A DNA stretch of 64,000 nt from Caulobacter sp. 602-2 (GTDB lineage: Bacteria > Pseudomonadota > Alphaproteobacteria > Caulobacterales > Caulobacteraceae): the NCBI RefSeq assembly GCF_011043625.1, contig NZ_JAAKGT010000007.1:181067-245066 (forward strand), written 5' to 3'. The notes beneath the pieces are model-generated. The model saw only the letters and a list, made by a program, of their open reading frames with translations. It searched no databases and was not told the DNA's origin. Positions 16,439 through 25,104 of this stretch are shown here, piece by piece (the first letter of the stretch is position 1; each line of letters opens with the position of its first letter). The position numbers and the translations under genes are program-made.

Positions 16439-19400
16439 AGCTGGATCGTCGTTCCTTCCTGGCCGCCGGCGGCGCGGGTCTGGCCGTGACCGGCATGGCC
16501 GCGCCGGCGTCGGCCGACGACCTGCTGGCCGTGCCCGACGGGGGCTGGAGCCTCTGGATCGACCAGGCCGCATCCTGGAAGGACGATGCGCTGCACCTGC
16601 CCAGCGCCGTCGACCTGAAGGCGCTGCCGGTCAATCCGCCGACCGGCGGCTGGGGCGCGCTCGGATCATCCGACGCCATCACCGTCAGCCTGCCGACCAC
16701 GGTCGAGGAGCACTTCTGGGGCAGGTTCGCCTCGCGCCCCTACGGCGCCGACGAGTACCGCTACGCCGAGGACGACGACGTGCCCCGCTACGGCGCCTAC
16801 AAGGGCGTTTCCTGGTGGTCGCGGACGATAGACATTCCCGCCGACGCCAGGGGCAAGCGGGTGCTGCTGAACCTGCGCGGCGCGCGGCTGCGGGCCGAGG
16901 TGTTCCTCAACGAGCGGCTGGTCGGCTATTCGATCATGTCGGAGCTGCCGTTCGCCTGCGACCTGACGGCGGCGATGAAGCCGGGCCAGGCCAACCGTCT
17001 TTCCATCCGCATCACCAATCCCGGCGGCCGCTTCGACTGGCGCGACAGCACCACCATGGTCTGGGGCAAGGTGAAGCTGTTCGCCTCGCACGGCTTCGGC
17101 GGGCTCGACCGCGGCATGACGCTGAGCGTGCATCCGCTGGCCGCCCGCATCGACGACGCCTGGGTGCTGAACACCCCGCAGCCGCGCACCATCACGGCCT
17201 TCATGGACGTGGTGCTGGAGCAGCCGGTCGCCGACCCGCAAGGCTTGCGCGCCAAGGCTTCGGCGACCCTCGTCGACGACAAGGGCGCAAGCGTCGCCGC
17301 CGACATCAAGCTGGAAGGGCTGGAGACCCTGGAGGGCGGCCGCCGCCTGCGGGCCCGGTTCTTGGTCACCGCGCCCAAGGCCGAGCTCTGGGACCTCGAT
17401 ACGCCGCGCCTGCATCGCCTGCGCCTGTCGTGGGCGCAGGCCCGGCGTGATGTCGATACGCGCGAGGTGCGCTTCGGCTTCCGCTGGTTCGGGGTGGAGG
17501 GTGTGGGAACCGACGCCCTGCTGCGCCTCAACGGCCGCCGCATCCGGCTCTATTCGGCTATCTCCTGGGGCTACTGGGGCTTCAACGGCCTGTGGCCGAC
17601 CAAGGAGCTGGCGCGTCGTGAGGTCGCCGCCGCCCACGCGCTGGGCCTGAACGCGCTGCACTTCCACCGCAACGTCGGCAAGCCCGAGGTCTTCCAGGCG
17701 ATGGACGAGATGGGCCTGCTGCGGGTGATGGAGCCCGGTGGCGGCCGCCATGCCATCGGTCGCGACCTCAAGCCGGGCGAGAGCCTCAATCCCGCCGACG
17801 CGTTCAGCCGCCAGTTCATGGTCGAGAAGTGCCAGGCGATGGTGCGGGCGTTCCGTTCGCATCCGTCGCTGGCCCACTACACTTTGCAGAACGAGATCGG
17901 CGCAAACCTGGCCAATCCCGACGTGCAGTTCGTGCTCAAGGCCATGCACGACCTTGATCCCAGCCGCGCGGTCATCCTCAACGACGGCTTCGTCAAGCGC
18001 GGCGCGGCCCAGGCGATGTACCTGCCGTACAACGACCACTACTTCCGTTCGGATGTCGAGGAATGGGGCGGCTGGTGGGTGGAGCACCAGGGCGCCGGCG
18101 ACCAGTGGTACGACAAGTTCTACGCGTCCAAGGACGACTACATCCACATGCAGAAGGGCAAGCCCTTCATCGTCGAGTTCGGCGAGATGCAGGGCTGCGC
18201 CGTGGCCGACAACCACGTGGCCATGGTCGCCGAGATCCTGGCCAAGGGCGGCAAGAGCTACGACCTGGAGGACCACAAGGTCATCGTCGAGGCCACCAGC
18301 GCCTATCTGGATCGCTGGGGTTTCCGCAAGGCGTTCCCGACCACCGAGGCCTTGTTCCTGTCGGTCGGGCGCAAGGCCTACGAGGCCTGGCGCAACTATC
18401 TGGAGAACATCCGCCTGGGCGAAACTGTCGACGTCGCGGCCATCTCGGGCTGGGAAAGCACGGCGATCGAGAACCATTCGGGGATCGTCGACGCCCTGCG
18501 CGGCTTCAAGGCTGATCCGGTTCTGATGAGCCAGAGCCTGCGGCCGGCCCTGGCCGTGGCCAAGCCCCGCAGGCTGGCCTACGCGCCGGGCGAGGCGGCG
18601 GAACTGGATCTGTGGCTGTTCAACGACACCGGCGGGCCGGTCGTCGGTGATCTGGTGCTCAGCATCGTCGGGCCGGATGGCGCGGCGCGAGCGGCGGGGC
18701 GCTGGCGAGCGCCCCCGCACGAGGCCGACCGCATGTCGTGGCTGGTAGCCGAGAGCGTGCGCGCGCCAGCCTTCGAGCGGGAAGGGCGGCATGTGATCCG
18801 CCTGACCCTCGCCGGCAAGGGCGAGGTGGTGTCCGACCGCGAGGTCTGGGTCGCCGCGCCGGTCGGCGGCTCGCGTCGCAAGTTGAAGGTCGCCGTCTCC
18901 GGCGTCGCCAGGAGCCTGCGCAGCCAGCTGGAGAAGCAGGTCGGGGTCACGGTCGAGGACTTCAAGGCCGGCGTCCGCTACGACGGGATCGTCGCTTCGG
19001 GCCTGAAGGCCGACGAGATCGTCCGCCGCCAGGTCGGCGAGCAGACGGGCCTGGAGGCCCAGCCCAAGAAGGGCGAGAAGCCGCAACTGGTCCTGGGCGA
19101 GCTTCCACTCGAGGTGCTGGCCGCGGTGTCGAGCGGAACGCCGCTGTTGGCGGTGGTGCAGGAGGACGGCCTGGCCGAGGGCGTGGCCAGGCAACTGGCT
19201 GGTCTTGGCCTCTTCACCTACGCCGGCCAGGTCGGCGGCCTGCGGGCGCCCTGGATGGGCAACTGGAACTATGTGCGGCGCCATCCGACCTTCGCCGGCA
19301 TCCCGTCCGACATGGCCATGAGCGTGCTGCACCAGGTGGAGGGCCAGCCCTCGAACGGCCTGCTGGTCGACGGGGAGGACGTCGAGGTGATCGCCGCCTA

Positions 19401-19572
19401 CAGCCGCGATCACGACCGCCACAACGGCGCGGCCAGCTTCACCGCGCGCAAGGGCGCGGCGAGGGTGCTGGTCCATCGCCTGCCCGACATGGTCGCCCCT
19501 CTCCAGACGCGCTGGCTGAGCAATGCGCTGGACTGGCTGGCGGCCGATCCGATCACGAGCCCTGGAGGGTGA
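16435..19572 (+). CDS. Large GH2-family glycoside hydrolase (Tat-exported)
   Basis: 1,045 residues. MKLDRRSFLAAGGAGLAVTG is a Tat signal. A jelly-roll sugar-binding domain follows (WWSRTIDIPADARGKRVLLNLRGARLRAEVFLNERLVG), then an Ig-like domain and a TIM barrel with NALHFHRNVGKPEVFQAMDEMGLL, the acid/base pair Asn486-Glu487 (TLQNEIGANL) and a candidate nucleophile Glu581 (FIVEFGEMQG). The C-terminal 350 residues hold further beta domains, including VSGVARSLRSQLEKQVGVTVEDF. It is longer than typical GH2 beta-galactosidases. GTG start chosen because it overlaps the GH3 TGA (GTGA). It likely acts with the GH3 enzyme on the same oligosaccharides. Substrate not determinable: beta-galactosidase, mannosidase and uronidase activities all occur in GH2. 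Confidence 0.88.
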   Translation: MKLDRRSFLAAGGAGLAVTGMAAPASADDLLAVPDGGWSLWIDQAASWKDDALHLPSAVDLKALPVNPPTGGWGALGSSDAITVSLPTTVEEHFWGRFASRPYGADEYRYAEDDDVPRYGAYKGVSWWSRTIDIPADARGKRVLLNLRGARLRAEVFLNERLVGYSIMSELPFACDLTAAMKPGQANRLSIRITNPGGRFDWRDSTTMVWGKVKLFASHGFGGLDRGMTLSVHPLAARIDDAWVLNTPQPRTITAFMDVVLEQPVADPQGLRAKASATLVDDKGASVAADIKLEGLETLEGGRRLRARFLVTAPKAELWDLDTPRLHRLRLSWAQARRDVDTREVRFGFRWFGVEGVGTDALLRLNGRRIRLYSAISWGYWGFNGLWPTKELARREVAAAHALGLNALHFHRNVGKPEVFQAMDEMGLLRVMEPGGGRHAIGRDLKPGESLNPADAFSRQFMVEKCQAMVRAFRSHPSLAHYTLQNEIGANLANPDVQFVLKAMHDLDPSRAVILNDGFVKRGAAQAMYLPYNDHYFRSDVEEWGGWWVEHQGAGDQWYDKFYASKDDYIHMQKGKPFIVEFGEMQGCAVADNHVAMVAEILAKGGKSYDLEDHKVIVEATSAYLDRWGFRKAFPTTEALFLSVGRKAYEAWRNYLENIRLGETVDVAAISGWESTAIENHSGIVDALRGFKADPVLMSQSLRPALAVAKPRRLAYAPGEAAELDLWLFNDTGGPVVGDLVLSIVGPDGAARAAGRWRAPPHEADRMSWLVAESVRAPAFEREGRHVIRLTLAGKGEVVSDREVWVAAPVGGSRRKLKVAVSGVARSLRSQLEKQVGVTVEDFKAGVRYDGIVASGLKADEIVRRQVGEQTGLEAQPKKGEKPQLVLGELPLEVLAAVSSGTPLLAVVQEDGLAEGVARQLAGLGLFTYAGQVGGLRAPWMGNWNYVRRHPTFAGIPSDMAMSVLHQVEGQPSNGLLVDGEDVEVIAAYSRDHDRHNGAASFTARKGAARVLVHRLPDMVAPLQTRWLSNALDWLAADPITSPGG

Positions 19573-19604
19573 GCGACGATGTCTAGCGCCTAGAGCCGAG
19601 ACCA

Positions 19605-19626
19605 GGACGGCGGCCAGCCGCCGTCC
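19605..19626 (+). terminator. Stem-loop after GH2 gene
   Basis: GGACGGCGGC (19605-19614) and GCCGCCGTCC (19617-19626) form a 9-10 bp GC-rich hairpin 33 bp after the GH2 stop. No U-tract follows, so termination efficiency is uncertain. Confidence 0.45.
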
Positions 19627-19750
19627 GTGAAGACCAAGAGATCAGTGTGGGCTTTCTCGCCGCCGCGCCCCTGGCGCGGCGAACGGGAGCGCTTGCGCCA
19701 AAGCCGACGCGTCCGGAGCGACGCGCTCAACAATTGGGAGGGAAATAGGG

Positions 19751-22700
19751 ATGACCAAGCACAAGATGGGCAAGGCGCCGCCGCGCACACGGCTGCTGGC
19801 CGGAATTTCGAGCCTGACGGTGGCCGCGCTGCTGACGCCGGCCGTCGCCCTGGCCCAGGCCGCTTCGCCGCCGCCGGCCGACCAGCCGATCACCGACAAC
19901 GCGGTCAGCGAGGTGGTCGTCACCGGCTATCGCGCCGCCCTGCGCAGCGCCATCGACACCAAGAAGAACTCGGACGTGATGCTCGACGCCATCAACGCCG
20001 AGGACATCGCCGACTTCCCCGACAGCAACCTGGCGGAGTCGCTGCAGCGCCTGCCGGGCATCTCGATCGACCGCGACAACGGCGAGGGCCGCACCATCAG
20101 CGTGCGCGGCCTGTCGGGCGACTTCAGCCGGGTGCGGATCAACAACATGGAGGCCCTGTCGACGGGCGCCAGCAACGATTCCGGCTCCAGCCCCAACCGC
20201 TCGCGCGCCTTTGACTTCAACGCCTTCGCCTCGGAGCTGTTCAGCTCGGTGCGGGTGCGCAAGTCGTCGTCCGCCGAGGCCGACGAGGGCTCGCTGGGCG
20301 CCACCGTCGACCTGATCACCGGCCGCCCGTTCGACTACAAGAAGGGCGCCTTCGCCCTGTCGGCCGAGGACAGCTATTACGAGAACGGCAAGAAGCACAG
20401 CCCGCGCATCACGGGCCTGGTTTCCAACCGCTGGTTCGACGGGCGCGTGGGCCTGCTGCTGTCGGCCGCCTACGCCAAGCGCACCTCCGAGGACGACACC
20501 TACGCCCGCGGCGGCGGCTCGTCCGACTACGTCTATCGCGGCTCGACCTGGACGGGCGACGAACTGCCGGGCCGGGCGGGTTTCGCAGCGCCGACCGGCA
20601 CGGTGTTCACCGCCCTGATCCCGACCACCCTGACGGGGGCGGCGCTGGACGCCTACAAGGCCAATCCGGCCAACTACTACAACCCGCTGGCCAATCCGCT
20701 GGCCTATGCGGAGATGACGGGATCGGACCCGGCCGCCTACGCCAAGCTCTATCCCAACTGCGCGGCGACCAGCGGGCAGCCGGTGACCGGCCTGACCCCG
20801 ACCTCGCCGGGCTGCAACGACAGCCAGATCCGCTTTCCGGCCCTGCCGTCGATCGCCCAGCGCGACGTCGAAACCGAGCGCCTGGGCCTGACCGGCGCGT
20901 TCCAGTTCGAGATCGGCCCGCGCACCAAGCTGACGGTCGACGGCCTCTATTCGCGGTTCGAGAGCGTCAGCACCAACTACCAGCTGTCGCCGGTGGGGCT
21001 GAACCGCAACAACACCAACGCCAGCTACTCGTACGGGGCCAACACGCCCACCGCGACGGCGCGCGCCGGCACCGCCATGACCGACGCCCAGCGTCGCGCG
21101 CTCTATCCCGGCGGCTGCACCTTCACGGCCGAGACCGACCTGAACCCTGGTCAGGACTGCGGCCAGCAGCTTTACGGCCAGAACCCGGTCAGCGGCTACA
21201 CCTACAGCTACAACCCCTACAACCTGGATCCGTACGAGTACTACACCAACCCGTCCTCGCCCGGTTACGCGGGCCCCGCGGCCAGCCTGCCGTTCCGCGG
21301 CGACCTGATCGGCCGCCCGTCGGTGAAGCTGCTCGACGCCGAGGTGGTGGGCCAGAACGCCGAGTACCTGAAGTTGGGCAATGTCGACTGGCGCTCGGGC
21401 GCCGACCGCGGCGCCTACACCACCGACTTCCGCCAGGTGTCGGCCGAGCTGACCCACGAGTTCAGCGACAAGCTCAAGGCCACCGCTTCGTACGGGGCCT
21501 CGCGATCGGAGAACAAGAACACTGGCACCCTGGTCGAGTTCAACTACATGGACGCCCAGGAGCCCTTCATCTTCGACGAGCGCGGGGCCTCGGGCATGCC
21601 GCGCTTCGACGCCGGGTTCGATGCGGCCGATCCCAACAAGTGGGGCATCGTCAAGGGCTTCTCGGGGATGCGCCACTACAAGCGCAACACCCTGAACACC
21701 TATAACGGCGGCAAGATCGACGTCGCCTACGAGCTGGACGACAACTGGACGATCAAGTTTGGGGTCACCGGCCGCAAGTACGAGTTCTCGACCGACCAGT
21801 ACGAGCGCAACAACGACCTGCTGAACCCGACCGAGAAGGAGGCCGGGGTGACCAGCGCCTCGCTGGGCCAGGTCATCGAGTTCGGCCAGGGGCTGGACGT
21901 GCCGCAAGGCTCGACCACGCGCTTCTATGCGCCGAACCTGGAGGCCTTCAGCAGCGTGTTCGGCTTCGACTGCGACTGCATCAACAAGTACGGCGACTTC
22001 CGCATCACCCGGAAGCGCAACCGCTCGGCCTCGTTCGAGGTGGCCGAGAAGAACCTCGCCTACTATGCCCAGTTCGGCTTCAACTATCAGGTCTGGGGCG
22101 GTCGCCGTCTGTTCGGCAATTTCGGCGTCCGCCAGGCCGAGACCGAAGTGGAGTCGCTGGGCGAGACCACGGCCGGCCGTCCGATCCGCGGCGAGAACAA
22201 GTACACCGACACCCTGCCGTCCGGTAACCTGACCTGGGAGGCGCTGGACAACCTCTACATCCGCGTCGCGGCGGCCAAGGTCATGGCCCGACCGCTGCTG
22301 GGCAACCTGTCGCCGGCCGTCACCGGCGTCAGCATTCCGGGCGACGGCTCGGTCACCGGCGGCACCCTGACCGTCGGCAACCCGAAGCTCTCGCCGTTCC
22401 GCGGCAAGGCCTTCGACGTCGCCGCCGAGTGGTACTTCACCGAAGGCGGCCTGATCAGCCTGGGCTACTTCCGCAAGGACATCGACTCCTACCCGCAGAC
22501 GGTCTTCTACGAGGCGCCGCTGTCGGAGTTCCTCGACGCCGACGCCATCGCCCAGCTGCGCCTGCAGTTCCCGGGCGAGACAGGCGGCGACGTCTTCCGT
22601 CGCGCCTACATCGACGCCGACAACGTGATGTTGGCCCGCCAGGTGCGCGACGCGCCCGGCGGCGTGCTGCAGGGCTGGGAGTTCAGCTACCAGCAGGACT

Positions 22701-23227
22701 TCACCTTCCTGCCCTGGTACTTCAAGAACCTCGGCGTCCAGTTCAACATGACCAAGCTGGACACCGAGCTGAAGTACATCCTCGACCCCGGCGCGGTGAA
22801 CGCCACGACGGGCGTGGTGACCAAGGCTCCGGTCTACGGCACCGGTCCTTGGCTGGGCTCCTCGCCCAAGGGGATCAACTTCACGGTCTATTACGAGACC
22901 AAGAAGTTCAACGCCCGGGTCTCGATGGCTCAGCGCGACCAGTACTACACCAAGTATCCGATCGCCTCGGGCAACTGCGACCCGGGCCTGCAGGCCAACG
23001 GCTCGGCCTGCGACGGCCCGCTGATCAACGAGTTCGAAGGGGCCAAGTCGACGATGAACGTCGACTTCTCGATGCGCTACCAGCCGATGAAGCAGGTCAG
23101 CATCACCTTCGAGGCGCTGAACATCACCGACGAGAAGTCCGAGCGCTTCGTCTACAACGACCCGGTCATCCTCTCGTACGGCGGCAGCGGCCCCAACTAC
23201 CGGATCGGCGTGCGCTACAAGTACTAG
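19751..23227 (+). CDS. Large TonB-dependent receptor (Xanthomonas/Caulobacter type)
   Basis: 1,158 residues, start ATG 19751 after GGGAGGGAAATAGGG. Signal peptide to about residue 36 (VALAQA); TonB-box region SEVVVTGYRAALRSAIDTKK; plug with LAESLQRLPGISIDRDNGEGRTISVRGLSGDFSRVRINN and ADEGSLGATVDLITGRP, hallmarks of the large Xanth-Caul TBDR family used for oligosaccharide uptake. The barrel ends in IGVRYKY. Flanked by a glycoside hydrolase operon upstream and a pectate lyase downstream, so import of plant-wall oligosaccharides is likely. An intrinsic terminator follows it. Confidence 0.94.
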   Translation: MTKHKMGKAPPRTRLLAGISSLTVAALLTPAVALAQAASPPPADQPITDNAVSEVVVTGYRAALRSAIDTKKNSDVMLDAINAEDIADFPDSNLAESLQRLPGISIDRDNGEGRTISVRGLSGDFSRVRINNMEALSTGASNDSGSSPNRSRAFDFNAFASELFSSVRVRKSSSAEADEGSLGATVDLITGRPFDYKKGAFALSAEDSYYENGKKHSPRITGLVSNRWFDGRVGLLLSAAYAKRTSEDDTYARGGGSSDYVYRGSTWTGDELPGRAGFAAPTGTVFTALIPTTLTGAALDAYKANPANYYNPLANPLAYAEMTGSDPAAYAKLYPNCAATSGQPVTGLTPTSPGCNDSQIRFPALPSIAQRDVETERLGLTGAFQFEIGPRTKLTVDGLYSRFESVSTNYQLSPVGLNRNNTNASYSYGANTPTATARAGTAMTDAQRRALYPGGCTFTAETDLNPGQDCGQQLYGQNPVSGYTYSYNPYNLDPYEYYTNPSSPGYAGPAASLPFRGDLIGRPSVKLLDAEVVGQNAEYLKLGNVDWRSGADRGAYTTDFRQVSAELTHEFSDKLKATASYGASRSENKNTGTLVEFNYMDAQEPFIFDERGASGMPRFDAGFDAADPNKWGIVKGFSGMRHYKRNTLNTYNGGKIDVAYELDDNWTIKFGVTGRKYEFSTDQYERNNDLLNPTEKEAGVTSASLGQVIEFGQGLDVPQGSTTRFYAPNLEAFSSVFGFDCDCINKYGDFRITRKRNRSASFEVAEKNLAYYAQFGFNYQVWGGRRLFGNFGVRQAETEVESLGETTAGRPIRGENKYTDTLPSGNLTWEALDNLYIRVAAAKVMARPLLGNLSPAVTGVSIPGDGSVTGGTLTVGNPKLSPFRGKAFDVAAEWYFTEGGLISLGYFRKDIDSYPQTVFYEAPLSEFLDADAIAQLRLQFPGETGGDVFRRAYIDADNVMLARQVRDAPGGVLQGWEFSYQQDFTFLPWYFKNLGVQFNMTKLDTELKYILDPGAVNATTGVVTKAPVYGTGPWLGSSPKGINFTVYYETKKFNARVSMAQRDQYYTKYPIASGNCDPGLQANGSACDGPLINEFEGAKSTMNVDFSMRYQPMKQVSITFEALNITDEKSERFVYNDPVILSYGGSGPNYRIGVRYKY

Positions 23228-23306
23228 CGCGCCGCGAGACTGGTCGCCGCGCCCCTCCGCGCGGCGGCCACCCCCTTCGGCTTTCCCCAGGGCTCGAAGG
23301 CGGCCT

Positions 23307-23344
23307 CGGCGGAGGATCTCGCGGTCCTCCGCCGCTTCTTTTTT
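23307..23344 (+). terminator. Rho-independent terminator after TBDR
   Basis: Arms CGGCGGAGGA (23307-23316) and TCCTCCGCCG (23325-23334) enclose an 8-nt loop, followed by a T-rich run CTTCTTTTTT. It separates the TBDR from the pectate lyase, which starts 22 bp further on. Confidence 0.85.
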
Positions 23345-23365
23345 CATGTCGACCAGGAACTGGCG

Positions 23366-24625
23366 ATGAAGATGTCCAAGCTGATGCCGATGGATCGCCG
23401 GACGGTGCTGGCCGGGGCTGGAGCGGTGCTGCTGGCGCCGACGGCGACGCGGGCGGGCGTCCCCGACTTCGCCGCCCTGGGCTGGGCAAGCGACAAGGGC
23501 GGGGAGGGCGGGCGAACCTTGCGCGTCACCACCCTGGCCGCCGACGGCCCCGGCTCGTTCCGCGCCGCCGTCGAGGCTTCTGGGCCGCGCAAGGTGGTGT
23601 TCGACGTCGCCGGCGTCATCGATCTGGGCCGCAAGAGCATCCGCATCCGCGAGCCGTTCTTGACCGTGGCCGGCGAGACCGCGCCGTCCCCGGGGATCAC
23701 GTTCATCCGCGGGGGCGTCCAGGTCGAGAGCCACGATGTCGTGCTGCGTCACCTGCGGGTGCGGGCGGGCCGCGACGGGGCGGCTGATCGCAGCGGCTGG
23801 GAGGTGGACGGGATCACCTGCTGGAAGGCCCGCGACGTCATCGTCGACCACTGCTCGATCGCCTGGGCCACCGACGAGAACCTGTCGGCCTCGGGGCCGC
23901 GGTTCGACGGCGGCGACACGGTCGAGGCCTGGCGCGCCGGCACCTCGCACCGGATCACCTTCAGCAACAACATCGTCTCCGAGGGGCTGTCGCACGCCAG
24001 CCACGTCAAGGGCGAGCACTCCAAGGGCACGCTGATCCACGACAACGCCACGCAGGTGCTGATCGCGGGCAACCTCTACGCCCACAATCTGGAGCGCAAC
24101 CAGCTGTTCAAGGGCGCGGTGCACGCCGTGTCGGTCAACAATCTGATCTACGACCCCGGCACGCGGGCCATGCACTACGCGCTGAACGCGCCCGAATGGG
24201 AGGGGCGGGCCTGGCAGGTCGGCCAGCTGGCGCTGGTCGGCAACGTGGTGCGCGGCGGCGCCTCCACCAGACCCGACCTGCCGTTCCTGATCGTGGAGGG
24301 GCAGGGCGATCTCGACCTCTACGCCCATGACAACCATGCGGCCTATGCCGGCGGGGCGGCGATGCCGGACCTGCGGGTGCTGCCGACGACGCCTCTGCCG
24401 CGGGTTCGGCGCCTGCCGGCCGCGCCGCTGTGGCCTGAAGGGCTGAAGGCCCTGCCGGCCTCGGCCGTCGAGCGTCACGTCCTGGCGGGCGCCGGCGCGC
24501 GGCCTTGGGATCGCGACGCCGTCGACCTTCGCGTCCTTGGCCAGGTGAAGGACGGAACCGGCCGGGTGATCGACGACGAGGCCGAGGTCGGCGGCTATGC
24601 GAGCGCCGGCCGGGCCAAGGCCTGA
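23366..24625 (+). CDS. Pectate lyase family protein (exported)
   Basis: 419 residues. The N-terminus MPMDRRTVLAGAGAVLLAPTATRAG has a twin-arginine-like signal. The mature part is a right-handed parallel beta-helix of the PL1 pectate lyase type: KVVFDVAGVIDLG, PFLTVAGETAPSPGITFIRGG, VIVDHCSIAWATDENLS (Ca-binding region) and RITFSNNIVSEGL. It would cleave polygalacturonate by beta-elimination in the periplasm or outside. ATG 23366 has AGGA at -9; a downstream Met (MPMDRR) is an alternative. Located between two large TBDRs, as in pectin-utilisation loci. Confidence 0.88.
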   Translation: MKMSKLMPMDRRTVLAGAGAVLLAPTATRAGVPDFAALGWASDKGGEGGRTLRVTTLAADGPGSFRAAVEASGPRKVVFDVAGVIDLGRKSIRIREPFLTVAGETAPSPGITFIRGGVQVESHDVVLRHLRVRAGRDGAADRSGWEVDGITCWKARDVIVDHCSIAWATDENLSASGPRFDGGDTVEAWRAGTSHRITFSNNIVSEGLSHASHVKGEHSKGTLIHDNATQVLIAGNLYAHNLERNQLFKGAVHAVSVNNLIYDPGTRAMHYALNAPEWEGRAWQVGQLALVGNVVRGGASTRPDLPFLIVEGQGDLDLYAHDNHAAYAGGAAMPDLRVLPTTPLPRVRRLPAAPLWPEGLKALPASAVERHVLAGAGARPWDRDAVDLRVLGQVKDGTGRVIDDEAEVGGYASAGRAKA

Positions 24626-24688
24626 CATCTCGATTCGACCGTTTCAGGTCGCTTTCAGAAAAACATCGGTCACTTGTAGGAGTTTTTA

Positions 24689-24736
24689 TGGCTCCCGCAG
24701 GTGGCCATACCGCTCGCTCCGGCCAAGCCGTCTGAG
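24689..24736 (+). CDS. Possible 15-residue leader peptide
   Basis: The ORF encodes MAPAGGHTARSGQAV and stops at TGA 24734-24736. AGGAG lies 7 bases before the ATG. It has no recognisable attenuation codons and could be chance. Confidence 0.2.
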
Positions 24737-24795
24737 CGAGCGTTGTTCGTTGTTTCGTCGAAGTTTTTGAGCTTTCGGACGGAATTCCTCTCCGC

Positions 24796-24815
24796 CTATG
24801 TCAACGCTGTCATAG
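24796..24815. promoter_or_regulatory. LacI-family operator candidate
   Basis: CTATGTCAACGCTGTCATAG is identical to its reverse complement at 16 of 20 positions and has the central CG typical of LacI/GalR operators. It lies about 290 bp before TBDR 25105. The regulator is not in the window. Confidence 0.5.
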
Positions 24816-24890
24816 CCCGATACCTCGCGACCTGCTTATCGCATTGATCATAACAATAACTTGTCTGAGTATCTCGGTTATGCAACAAAG

Positions 24891-24921
24891 TGGTCAGGCC
24901 AAAAATGGCAAGGCCTGACGG
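24891..24921. promoter_or_regulatory. Paired GntR-like operator upstream of TBDR 25105
   Basis: TGGTCAGGCCA (24891-24901) and AGGCCTGACGG (24911-24921) are inverted half-matching copies of TGGTCnGACCA, with centres 20 bp apart. The shared arms GTCAGGCC and GGCCTGAC are perfect. The same arrangement occurs at 32930-32961 upstream of another TBDR. Confidence 0.5.
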
Positions 24922-24952
24922 CTTCGACCGTCAGGGAGGGCGGGAGGAAACG

Positions 24953-24982
24953 ATGATCACGACAGTACCGGCCGGCGCATAG
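24953..24982 (+). CDS. Possible 9-residue leader peptide (MITTVPAGA)
   Basis: ATG 24953 is preceded by GGGAGGAAACG, one of the best Shine-Dalgarno sequences in the window, yet the frame stops after nine codons. It lies 122 bp before the TBDR start, so translation of a leader or a decoy start is possible. Confidence 0.3.
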   Translation: MITTVPAGA

Positions 24983-25104
24983 CGACGGCCCGGCCGAGCC
25001 CCGCGCGGGGTCGTCCGGGCGACGTCGCCGATTGCAGTCCATGAGCCTGGCGGGCGGCCAAAGACGCCCCCCGCGAGAATAAGAAGACTTTGGGAGAGGA
25101 AGTA

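Larger units (their letters stand above)
24626..25104. other. 479-bp leader region of TBDR 25105, regulatory, with two mini-ORFs
   Basis: No gene of normal size. Noted inside: a weak hairpin CGACC/GGTCG (24636-24651) after the lyase stop; a 15-codon ORF at 24689 with AGGAG upstream; a LacI-like palindrome (24796-24815); a paired GntR-like operator (24891-24921); and a 9-codon ORF at 24953 with GGGAGGAAACG directly before its ATG. Composition is AT-rich between 24640 and 24900, consistent with promoters. Confidence 0.6.

Noticed and set aside
19727..24628. A 1,633-codon open frame on the minus strand
   Set aside because: It lies opposite a TBDR and a pectate lyase with clear domains. Its translation is Arg/Gly/Ala/Val-rich low-complexity text with no motif, as expected from the antisense of GC-rich codons.
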